Below are positions 54,359 to 62,114 of a DNA stretch of 64,000 bases, in pieces. Numbering within the stretch: position 1 is the first letter of the stretch; the number at the start of each line of letters is the position of its first letter. The DNA comes from DASPUI01 sp035622995. GTDB lineage: Bacteria > Verrucomicrobiota > Verrucomicrobiia > Chthoniobacterales > UBA10450. The notes beneath the pieces were generated by a model that saw only the letters and a list, made by a program, of their open reading frames with translations, had not been told where the DNA came from and searched no databases. Location of the stretch: NCBI GenBank assembly GCA_035622995.1, contig DASPUI010000116.1, forward strand, positions 1 to 64,000, read 5' to 3'. Position numbers and translations under genes: made by a program.

Positions 54359-54558
54359 TTGGCTTTTTACGATTCCTTCATCGCGCCAAGAAGGTAGGAG
54401 TCTATTCTGCCTGGCGGCAGTGACGGCGATTGGGCATCGAAATTGACCTTTTGTTTCCGTCCGGATTAACATCGGTCTGTCAGCCCTTCCGGATCTCGCG
54501 TAAATGGCAATCCAACGATTGCGCGAACAGTTCTTCGGGGCTCTGCGCGAAAAAATCG

Positions 54559-55530
54559 CTAGCCGTTTGAACCGTTCCAAAGGCCCCAGGCGAGCAGGGC
54601 GCCCGCGTCGCGCCACACGCCCGCCGGACTGTCGCCCAGGACGACCACGATAATATCCTTGCCTGGCCGGGTTCCGCTGGCGATCAAACATTTGCCCGCG
54701 GCCTCGGTGTAGCCAGTTTTCATTCCATTACAGTAGGGAAGCCGTCGCAGCAGCTTATTCGTATTTTCCAGCTCGCGTGTGCGGCCATTGGCGTAGCGAA
54801 AAACAAGCTGCGGCAGGCAGATGATCGAACGAATCGTGGAGTTTGCATATGCGGCCCGCGCAATCAGCGAGAGGTCGCGGGCAGTGGAATATTGGCCGGG
54901 CACTGGGAGTCCGTTGGGATTGATGAAATGCGAGTGAGTCGCGCCAAGTTCCTTCGCTCGTTGATTCATGAATTCGGCAAAAACCTCGATGCTTCCGGCG
55001 TTGTCGCGCGCCAAACACCGGGCAACATCGTTAGGGCTTTTGACCAACAGCGCCCGCAGCAGATCGATCCGTTGATAAGTATCGCCCGGCCGAATGTTCA
55101 ATTTTACCGGCTCGGCCAGTGTATCGACTGCCTGGACCGTCACCGGTTGGTCGAGAAACCCGTGCTCGGCCACAATCAGCGCGGTCAGTAATTTTTGGGT
55201 GCTCGCTGCGGGCCGAAGCTCGTCGGCATTTTTCTCATATATTACCTGCCCGCTTTTTGCATCGACCATGATGACCGATTTCGCCCGAGTTGCCGGCACT
55301 CCTCCCGTAACGCTTGTTGGTATCGAGACTGCCGGTTCGTCGTCCTCGTCCGCTTTAGGCTTTGCGCGCGAATGGGTCGATCGAATATGGACCGGCCGAG
55401 AAGTCGGAGTGGCTGTTTCTTTTGGCAACGGCTCCGGCACGCCGGTGGGCCGGACCGACTCCTGTCCAATCGCGGCCAGCGGAAGCGCGAGGGCGCAGAG
55501 GAAAACGAACAAGCGACGTCCCAGTGTCAT
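54559..55530 (-). CDS. D-alanyl-D-alanine carboxypeptidase (S11 family)
   Basis: 323 residues. Signal peptide (RRLFVFLCALALPLAAIG), a Pro/Thr-rich and charged linker to about residue 80, then the penicillin-binding domain: SxxK as Ser110-Thr-Gln-Lys113, SxN as Ser165-Pro-Asn167, and KTG at 271-273. It trims the terminal D-Ala of peptidoglycan stem peptides in the periplasm. The protein ends soon after the KTG domain, without the C-terminal beta domain and membrane anchor of E. coli DacA, so it may be a soluble or BlaR-like short form. Confidence 0.92.
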   Translation of the reverse strand: MTLGRRLFVFLCALALPLAAIGQESVRPTGVPEPLPKETATPTSRPVHIRSTHSRAKPKADEDDEPAVSIPTSVTGGVPATRAKSVIMVDAKSGQVIYEKNADELRPAASTQKLLTALIVAEHGFLDQPVTVQAVDTLAEPVKLNIRPGDTYQRIDLLRALLVKSPNDVARCLARDNAGSIEVFAEFMNQRAKELGATHSHFINPNGLPVPGQYSTARDLSLIARAAYANSTIRSIICLPQLVFRYANGRTRELENTNKLLRRLPYCNGMKTGYTEAAGKCLIASGTRPGKDIIVVVLGDSPAGVWRDAGALLAWGLWNGSNG

Positions 55531-55571
55531 CGGCGAAGAATTAGCGGCAACGCGTTGAGATACGCAAGGGA

Positions 55572-55958
55572 TTACAAATCTTTTCCGCGCTGGATCAGTT
55601 CAATTTCATAACCTTCGGGAGCGTCGACGAACGCAATCCTGCTTCCACCCGACGTTTGATGGGGACCGTCCGAAAGCGGGTAGCCCTTGGCTGCAGACTC
55701 GCGCGCAAACTTGTCCAGATCGTCTACTTCAAAGGCAAGATGGGTCAGGTCAGGACCAACAATCACCGGACCGCTTTCGTCAAACTTGCACAGCTCAATT
55801 TCTTCCTCGCTTTGCGGTGCTTTAAAAAACACCAACTGCGACCCTCGACCGGAGGTATGTCGGCGAACCTCTCTTAATCCGAGAACATCCCGATAAAAGG
55901 CAACTGTCTTTTCCAAGTCTTTTACTCGATAGCGCGTGTGCAGGAGTTTTTTGACCAT
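55572..55958 (-). CDS. glyoxalase I-fold (VOC) family protein
   Basis: 128 residues with two beta-alpha-beta-beta-beta repeats. The four metal ligand positions of bacterial glyoxalase I are occupied: His7, Glu55, His73 and Glu120. The sequence FYRDVLGLREV and the LVFFKAP strand also fit lactoylglutathione lyase. Converts the methylglyoxal-thiol adduct if truly GloA; related VOC enzymes have other substrates. The gene stands alone, 41 bases upstream of the carboxypeptidase gene on the same strand. Confidence 0.85.
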   Translation of the reverse strand: MVKKLLHTRYRVKDLEKTVAFYRDVLGLREVRRHTSGRGSQLVFFKAPQSEEEIELCKFDESGPVIVGPDLTHLAFEVDDLDKFARESAAKGYPLSDGPHQTSGGSRIAFVDAPEGYEIELIQRGKDL

Positions 55959-56066
55959 CTCGTATCTTGGGATGGTTCGGCAGTGAGTTCAACACGACGA
56001 GGTCGACTTCTTTCGCCCGCCGATCTCTGATTGCGAGAAACGAGAAGAGTTGTAGTTCTTAGTCCG

Positions 56067-56636
56067 ATGAAACTGGTGATCGCGGCGACCGGCGCCAGCG
56101 GAACGATTTATTTGGAGCGTTTGCTCGAACAAATCGATACTGCTGCGCACGAAGTTCATTTCGTGATGAGCGGGCACGCCAAACAAGTCGCGAAACAGGA
56201 ATTGGGCGGCCTGAGAATTCCAAAGAATGTTGTCCAGCACGACGAGAACGATCTCAATGTGCCGTTTGTCAGCGGCTCGGCGCGTTTCGATGCAATGGTC
56301 ATTGTTCCCTGTTCGATGGCAACCATTGGCCGAATCGCTTCCGGCTCAAGCGACAGTGCCTTGCTGCGGGCGGCCGACGTTTTCTTGAAGGAACGCCGCA
56401 AGCTGGTGCTCGTTCCTCGCGAAACGCCCTGGAATTTAATACATGCGCGCAATGTTGTGACGCTCCTGGAGGCCGGCGCGGTCGTCCTCCCCGCGATTCC
56501 CTCCTTCTACAGCCGACCCGCTTCAGTTGCCGAGATTGTCGATACCGTTGTCTGGCGCATCCTCGATCAAATCGGCCTGCCGAGTGCGCGCGCATATCGC
56601 TGGGCTGATCAAACTCGAAAATCCGGCAAACGTTGA
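56067..56636 (+). CDS. ubiX: UbiX-family flavin prenyltransferase
   Basis: 189 residues from ATG 56067 (MKLVIAATGASGTIYLERLL). The flavin-binding ATGASG motif, FVSGSARFDAMVIVPCSMAT and the late VPRETPWNLIHARN segment are all family standards. Makes prenylated FMN, the cofactor of UbiD-type decarboxylases used in quinone or aromatic metabolism. No ubiD is in the window. The stop overlaps the next gene's start (TTGA). Confidence 0.95.
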   Translation: MKLVIAATGASGTIYLERLLEQIDTAAHEVHFVMSGHAKQVAKQELGGLRIPKNVVQHDENDLNVPFVSGSARFDAMVIVPCSMATIGRIASGSSDSALLRAADVFLKERRKLVLVPRETPWNLIHARNVVTLLEAGAVVLPAIPSFYSRPASVAEIVDTVVWRILDQIGLPSARAYRWADQTRKSGKR

Positions 56637-57277
56637 AGATCGAAGGCTGGCGGGCACGTTGGTTAATCGCATTTGGATTTCGTTTGCTCCAAATTTGGTC
56701 GCACACCCTGCGCTTCGAGGTCGACGATCGTTTGGGCGTGATCGGGAAGCCGGTCGCGAAAAATTACATCGCCGCACTTTGGCACAATCGCCTGTTGCTG
56801 ATTTCGCCCGCACTAAAGAAATTTCTTCCTCAGCGGCCGGGCGCGGGATTGATCAGCGCGAGTCGGGATGGCGATCTCGTCGCCGATTTGACTCAGCGCT
56901 TCGGCTTTGACGTTGTTCGCGGCTCAACCTCGCGCATGGGCGCCAGCGCAATTCTCGAGCTGGGCAACGTCCTTGCATCCGGCCGCGACATTGTCATCAC
57001 GCCGGACGGTCCCCGCGGTCCGGCCTACGGACTTGGGAAGGGCATTATTTTTCTGGCGCAGAAGACGGGCGCTGAGGTTGTGCCGGTCAATTTCGAATAT
57101 TCCAGCTGCTGGCGGGTAAACAGCTGGGATCGATTCATTTTGCCGCGCCCATTTGCCAAAGTGCGCTTCATCATCGGCCCGGCGCACCGGGTAGAATTGA
57201 CAAATACGCCTGAAGAATTCGAAGCGGAATGCTCGCGGCTGCAAAAGGCGATGATGTCGCTGGTTGAACGGCGTTGA
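56633..57277 (+). CDS. lysophospholipid acyltransferase-fold protein (DUF374)
   Basis: 214 residues of the DUF374/LPLAT group. The acyl-acceptor segment reads YIAALWHNRLLLIS, followed by SASRDGDLVADLTQRFGFDVVRGS and the PDGPRGPAYGLGKG motif, hallmarks of this family. The classic H(X4)D motif is replaced by the family's WHN form. Probably acts at the inner membrane on lipid A or another acylated lipid. The TTG start overlaps the ubiX stop, so translation is coupled; no better start was found. Confidence 0.86.
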   Translation: MKIEGWRARWLIAFGFRLLQIWSHTLRFEVDDRLGVIGKPVAKNYIAALWHNRLLLISPALKKFLPQRPGAGLISASRDGDLVADLTQRFGFDVVRGSTSRMGASAILELGNVLASGRDIVITPDGPRGPAYGLGKGIIFLAQKTGAEVVPVNFEYSSCWRVNSWDRFILPRPFAKVRFIIGPAHRVELTNTPEEFEAECSRLQKAMMSLVERR

Positions 57278-57295
57278 GTCATTTAAGTTCCGCGC

Positions 57296-58174
57296 ATGAC
57301 GAACCTGATCGACGGCCGAGTGATTGCCGAAAAAGTATACGTCGATCTCCGTCGCGAAATCGCCGATCTAAAGTCGAGAGGAATCACGCCTGGACTGGCA
57401 GTCGTTCTGATTGGCGATAATCCTGCATCCCGCGCCTATGTCCGTTCGAAGGATAAGATGAGCCGCGAACTGGGCCTGCATTCAGTCAAGCTCGAGCTGC
57501 CGGCATCGACGACTCAAGAGGAATTGCTCGCCCAAGTTAGCGAATTAAATAAAGACTCGAACGTCCACGGAATCCTCGTTCAATCACCGCCGCCACCACA
57601 GATTGATGAGGCGGCGGTCGTCCGCGCGCTCGATCCGCGCAAAGATGTCGACGGATTTCATCCGGAGAATGTCGCGAAGCTTGCGCTCGGCGATGAGTCA
57701 GGCTTTGTACCGTGCACGCCGCTTGGCGTGCAACGCCTGCTGATCGAGAGCAAGATCGCTATTGCCGGCGCGCATGTGGTCATTATTGGGCGCAGCATGA
57801 TCGTGGGGAAATCGCTCGCACTTTTACTGGTGCAAAAGACTAAAAATGCGGATGCGACTGTTACCGTTGTCCATTCGCGCAGCAAAAATCTCGAAGCAAT
57901 CACGCGTTCGGCAGACATTTTGGTCGCGGCAATCGGTCGTGCCGAATTCGTAAAGGCGGAACACGTCCGTGACGGCGCGGTTGTGATCGACGTCGGGATC
58001 AATCGGGTAGAAGACGCGACCAGTGCGCGCGGCTATCGATTGATCGGCGACGTGGCCTTCGGGGAAGTTTCAAAGAAAGCCGCCGCCATTACGCCGGTGC
58101 CTGGGGGAGTGGGTCCGATGACCATTGCGATGCTCATGTCGAATACCGTGAAAGCGGCGCGGCAATCAGCGTGA
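57296..58174 (+). CDS. folD: bifunctional methylenetetrahydrofolate dehydrogenase/cyclohydrolase
   Basis: 292 residues, full length. Motifs: YVRSKDKMSRELGL with the catalytic Lys region, GILVQSPPPPQ, DVDGFHP, the IIGRSMIVGKSLALLL NAD(P)-binding loop and the ending TPVPGGVGPMTIAMLM. Interconverts methylene-, methenyl- and formyl-THF, one-carbon supply that also feeds methionine and SAM. Its last 9 bases overlap the convergent flavoprotein gene. Confidence 0.97.
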   Translation: MTNLIDGRVIAEKVYVDLRREIADLKSRGITPGLAVVLIGDNPASRAYVRSKDKMSRELGLHSVKLELPASTTQEELLAQVSELNKDSNVHGILVQSPPPPQIDEAAVVRALDPRKDVDGFHPENVAKLALGDESGFVPCTPLGVQRLLIESKIAIAGAHVVIIGRSMIVGKSLALLLVQKTKNADATVTVVHSRSKNLEAITRSADILVAAIGRAEFVKAEHVRDGAVVIDVGINRVEDATSARGYRLIGDVAFGEVSKKAAAITPVPGGVGPMTIAMLMSNTVKAARQSA

Positions 58175-59251
58175 TCCCCGAACGATTTTGCCGGTCAGCA
58201 ACCGCAGAATCGCCGGACTAATACCCGCCAGATGAAGCGCAGCCGATGCGCTTCGAGGCGAGAGAACTCCAGTTCGCGCCAACCGATTAATCCATAGCCG
58301 GCCGCGATACATCGCAGCCCGTGCGCGAGCGAATTCAGACAACACCGATAGTCGATTCTGGCCATGACTAATCTTTGCGATTGCGTCCGCAGCTAATTCG
58401 CCGGAACGGAGCGCGTAGTAAATTCCTTCACCGGTGAACGGCTCGACCACGCGCGCCGCATCGCCGATAAAAATGAGATCTTCGCGAATTGAATGAATCG
58501 GTGCCCGAGTCAGCGGGGTGATGGTCCGCCACGATTGGTCGGCCTTGGTTCTGAATTGTTTTTCCGCCCAGGCGCGCAGGATCGAAATGGAGGATGGCTT
58601 TCCGACAAGACAGAGGTTCAGTTCGCGCTCGTTGACCGGAGCCTGGCCGGAATAACCCTCGGGCAAAAACTGAAGAACGACGCGATTTCCGAAGTCTTGC
58701 GGCAGCGGAATGTGCGCTTGCAGCGCGACGCGCTCACGCCCGGGCGATGGCAGTAAATTGCGCAGGCGCGCGACCGTTGAGTTTCGCCCGTCCGCGCCGA
58801 CCACGACACGGGCGGTAACGGTTTCGCGAACAAGATCGATCTTCCAATTATTCGACCCAGCCTTCCGGAGACTGGTCACGACCGATTGTTCGCGAATTTC
58901 CGCGCCACCGTCGCGAGCGCGATTCAGCAGCAATTGATCGAACAGACTGCGCTTGATTGCGATCTCGCTTTCATCGCCGCTTGACAGATCGACCTTTATT
59001 TTGCGGCCGTTGATGGCGATGAAATCGACGTGGTCGAGTCTGCCATGGGGCAGTGCACGAACGCCTTCGAAAATCTCCAGCCGGCGCAAAACCGCCCAGC
59101 AAGCCGGGTTCAAACAATCGCCGCAAACTTTTTCGCGGGGGAATTTTTCACGCTCGATCAAAACGGTTCGCAGACCGGCTGCAGCGCAAAATGCGGCACA
59201 GGTCGAGCCTGCGGGGCCGCCGCCGACAATTGCAACGTCAAAAACATCCAT
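58166..59251 (-). CDS. FAD-dependent oxidoreductase of the geranylgeranyl-reductase type
   Basis: 361 residues with FAD motif VAIVGGGPAGSTCAAFCAA at the N-terminus, the conserved FPREKVCGDCLNP segment and the later IGDAARVVEPFTGEGIYYAL motif. This group includes geranylgeranyl reductases, lycopene-type cyclases and halogenase-like monooxygenases. The CGDCLNPACW stretch supports a reductase or monooxygenase acting on a lipid or quinone. The exact role is unknown. Convergent with folD by 9 bases. Confidence 0.87.
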   Translation of the reverse strand: MDVFDVAIVGGGPAGSTCAAFCAAAGLRTVLIEREKFPREKVCGDCLNPACWAVLRRLEIFEGVRALPHGRLDHVDFIAINGRKIKVDLSSGDESEIAIKRSLFDQLLLNRARDGGAEIREQSVVTSLRKAGSNNWKIDLVRETVTARVVVGADGRNSTVARLRNLLPSPGRERVALQAHIPLPQDFGNRVVLQFLPEGYSGQAPVNERELNLCLVGKPSSISILRAWAEKQFRTKADQSWRTITPLTRAPIHSIREDLIFIGDAARVVEPFTGEGIYYALRSGELAADAIAKISHGQNRLSVLSEFARARAAMYRGRLWINRLARTGVLSPRSASAALHLAGISPAILRLLTGKIVRGSR

Positions 59252-59329
59252 CCGATTTCAGTTTCAAAGAAAGGCGCCATGGATAAAGCCATTTCGCACG
59301 ATTACTTTTTGGGCGTAGTTTGAGAAGTT

Positions 59330-60412
59330 ATGGGGTGGTCGCTTCCGATCTTTCGAATTGCGGGAATTCAACTTCGTATTCACGTCACGTTCTTGCTCCT
59401 GATCGTCTGGCTCGCGTTCGGATATTACCACGAAGGTGGCTCGGCGGTGGCGGCAGCGCGGGTGATTTTTATTCTCCTGCTGTTTGTTTGCGTCGTCCTT
59501 CATGAGTTTGGACACGCATTTGCCGCCAAAGCTTTCGGCATCAATACTCCGGACATCACGCTGTTGCCGATCGGCGGGGTGGCGCGGTTGGAACGAATGC
59601 CTGAGGAGCCGGTGCAGGAATTGATCATCGCGGTAGCAGGACCGGCTGTGAACGTTATTATTGCGCTCTGTCTATTTGTCGTGATCGGCGCACGTGGCTT
59701 GTTGCAGCAGGCGACATTCGAGGGCGGAGATTTAATCGCCCAGTTGCTGACCATCAATGTGATGCTCGTTCTCTTTAACCTTTTGCCAGCGTTTCCAATG
59801 GACGGAGGCCGGGTCCTGCGCGCGTTGCTTGCAACGCGTCTGCCTTATGCGCGTGCGACACAAATTGCCGCGAACATTGGGCAGGGATGCGCGTTTGTTT
59901 TTGGATTCATCGGTTTATTGTGGAACCCATTTTTAATTTTCATCGCGTTTTTTGTTTATATCGGCGCGTCGCAGGAAGCCGCCCTCGCGCAGATGAAAGA
60001 TGTCTCGCGGCGCTTTCCGGTATCGAGCGCTATGGTCCGTGAATTTCGATCGTTGCCTGTCAACGCGACGTTGCAGGAAGCGGTGGATGCACTCCTTGCA
60101 ACGTCGCAGCACGATTTCCCGGTGCTGGAAGAAAGCGGAAGCGTCGCTGGAATTTTAACCCGACACGATTTGATTGCGGCTTTGCACAAGGGGGATCCAA
60201 CGACTCACGTCGGCGACGTAATGCGTCGCAATATTCCGACCGTAACGACCGGCACGCGATTCGAAGACGCATTTCGTATCATGCAGGAGTGCAATTGCCC
60301 GGTATTGCCGGTGCTCGACGGTATGAAGCGACTGGTTGGTTTGCTTACGCCGGAAAACGTCAGCGAGCTAATGATGGTCCAATCGGCATTGCCGCGGCGG
60401 CGGGTTGCGTAG
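59330..60412 (+). CDS. site-2 protease-type M50 zinc metalloprotease with CBS domains
   Basis: 360 residues. Membrane zinc protease with HEFGH (residues 63-67, catalytic Glu) in the second helix and NLLPAFPMDGGRVLRA as the third zinc ligand region, followed by two CBS domains (AVDALLATSQHDFPVLEESG and RIMQECNCPVLPVLDGMKRL). Such proteases cut transmembrane substrates, often anti-sigma factors, and the CBS pair senses adenine nucleotides. Its genomic partner here is uvrC, whose start lies 61 bases downstream. Substrate unknown. Confidence 0.93.
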   Translation: MGWSLPIFRIAGIQLRIHVTFLLLIVWLAFGYYHEGGSAVAAARVIFILLLFVCVVLHEFGHAFAAKAFGINTPDITLLPIGGVARLERMPEEPVQELIIAVAGPAVNVIIALCLFVVIGARGLLQQATFEGGDLIAQLLTINVMLVLFNLLPAFPMDGGRVLRALLATRLPYARATQIAANIGQGCAFVFGFIGLLWNPFLIFIAFFVYIGASQEAALAQMKDVSRRFPVSSAMVREFRSLPVNATLQEAVDALLATSQHDFPVLEESGSVAGILTRHDLIAALHKGDPTTHVGDVMRRNIPTVTTGTRFEDAFRIMQECNCPVLPVLDGMKRLVGLLTPENVSELMMVQSALPRRRVA

Positions 60413-60473
60413 TTGTTCAGTTTGCATCGCGTTGCCGAATTTGCCCGCGGCGCGTACGTTACAGACTCCGGCG

Positions 60474-62072
60474 ATGGTTTCGACAAAGCAAAAGCCAGAT
60501 TTGCAAAAGAAAGTACGGGACGTGCCGCACAAGCCTGGCGTGTACCTCATGCGCGACCGATTCAATCGCGTGATATACGTCGGCAAAGCGCGCGACTTGC
60601 GCAAACGTGTCGGCTCATATTTTCTTCCTTCGAAAATCACCCAGGCTGATTTGAAAACGCGCGCGCTGCTCGACGCAACCTGGGATTTCGAAACGCATGT
60701 TGTCCGGAGCGAGGCCGAATCGCTCCTGCTTGAGGGCAAGCTGATCAAGGAGTACCGACCGCGTTACAACATTTCCTTCCGTGACGATAAACGTTTTCTT
60801 CTGGTCAAGGTTGACCCGACGGAAGAATGGCCGCGTTTTCGTCTGGCGCGATTGAAGAAGGATGACAACGCACGTTATTTCGGACCGTACGCACATGCCG
60901 GCGCACTGCGTCAGACGCTAAACTTGATGCGAAAGAAATTCGGTGTCCTCACGTTTGGTCGCGGGGCGCCGACTGAGCGCGAGTTAAAATCCGCGACCTA
61001 TCAGGTGCCGACGCGCCTGAATGAAATTAACGCGGAACAGTATCGCGAGCGCGTGACGGAAGCGTGCGAATTTCTCGAAGGGCATTCGCGGGAAATGATC
61101 GTTGCCCTGGAAGAACAAATGCGCAAAGCCGCCGGGGACATGGATTTTGAGAAAGCGGCTGAGTTGCGCAATATGATCGATGATGTGCGCCGGACGACAA
61201 AACCAATGCGGCGTTTTACCCGGCACAGTTTGCCAAGCTCAATCGATCCAATCGCCGACGTGCAGGAGCTGGCCGAAGTCTTGCAACTGCCGCGCCTCCC
61301 GCGAGTGATGGAATGTTTCGACATTTCGAATATTTCGACGACGCACGTGGTCGCATCCATGGTTTGTTTTCGCGACGGCGTACCGGATAAAAATTGTTAT
61401 CGGCGATATCGCGTTCGGACCGTGCAAGGCCAGGATGATTTTGCCAGTATGGCCGAAGTCGTCAGGCGAAGATACGCGCGAATTTTACTGGAAGCGCGCG
61501 AGCAAAATCCGGAAATCGCCGAGTTTTCGCAGGAACAAACCGTTGATGGGCTGCGCCGTTTGGAAAAGCAAGCCTCCAACTTTCAACGGCCAGCGGCCAA
61601 CGCCGAGATCGAGCAGCAGAAGTTTGCCGCGCCAGTTCGTTTGCCGGATCTGATCATTGTCGACGGAGGTAAGGGCCAGCTCTCTTCCGCGTGCAGCGAG
61701 CTCCAGCGACTCGGTTTGCAGGAATTGGCCATCATCGGTCTGGCGAAGGAACGCGAGGAAATTTTTCGGCCGGGGCGGGCTTTGCCGATACAACTTTCAC
61801 TCGATTCCCGTGCGCTTCGTTTGCTTCAGCGGATTCGCGATGAAGCGCATCGTTTTGCAAATGCCTATCACCAGCTGCTTTTAAAGAAGCGAGTCGAGGA
61901 GAGCATTCTGGACGATTGTCCGGGCGTGAGCCAAAACCGGAAAAATCTGTTGCTTCGAGAATTTGGGTCGGTCAATCGGCTCCGGCGAGCGAGCGTGGAG
62001 GAAATTGCCGCGACGGAAGGAATCGGCCGAAAACTGGCCGAAGATGTGCATCGCTTCTTGCAGCGGCATTGA
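60474..62072 (+). CDS. uvrC: UvrABC nuclease subunit C, compact form without iron-sulfur cysteines
   Basis: 532 residues from ATG 60474. The GIY-YIG domain is normal (KPGVYLMRD, IYVGKARDLRKRVGSYF, EAESLLLEGKLIKEYRPRYN). The UVR region spans about 207-242. The second nuclease half keeps ECFDISN (Asp283), LIIVDGGKGQ and RDEAHRF, so both cuts should work, and the tandem helix-hairpin-helix end is present (LDDCPGVSQN, ATEGIGRKLAEDV). Two differences from E. coli: the Cys-rich segment that binds a 4Fe-4S cluster is missing (residues 155-195 contain no Cys), and about 110 residues between the UVR helix and the ECFDIS strand are absent. A 40-residue insert precedes the DGGKGQ strand. Confidence 0.93.
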   Translation: MVSTKQKPDLQKKVRDVPHKPGVYLMRDRFNRVIYVGKARDLRKRVGSYFLPSKITQADLKTRALLDATWDFETHVVRSEAESLLLEGKLIKEYRPRYNISFRDDKRFLLVKVDPTEEWPRFRLARLKKDDNARYFGPYAHAGALRQTLNLMRKKFGVLTFGRGAPTERELKSATYQVPTRLNEINAEQYRERVTEACEFLEGHSREMIVALEEQMRKAAGDMDFEKAAELRNMIDDVRRTTKPMRRFTRHSLPSSIDPIADVQELAEVLQLPRLPRVMECFDISNISTTHVVASMVCFRDGVPDKNCYRRYRVRTVQGQDDFASMAEVVRRRYARILLEAREQNPEIAEFSQEQTVDGLRRLEKQASNFQRPAANAEIEQQKFAAPVRLPDLIIVDGGKGQLSSACSELQRLGLQELAIIGLAKEREEIFRPGRALPIQLSLDSRALRLLQRIRDEAHRFANAYHQLLLKKRVEESILDDCPGVSQNRKNLLLREFGSVNRLRRASVEEIAATEGIGRKLAEDVHRFLQRH

Positions 62073-62114
62073 TTTGCCGCAGATTTCGCAATTCAACGCA
62101 GGTTTTGGAATGAG

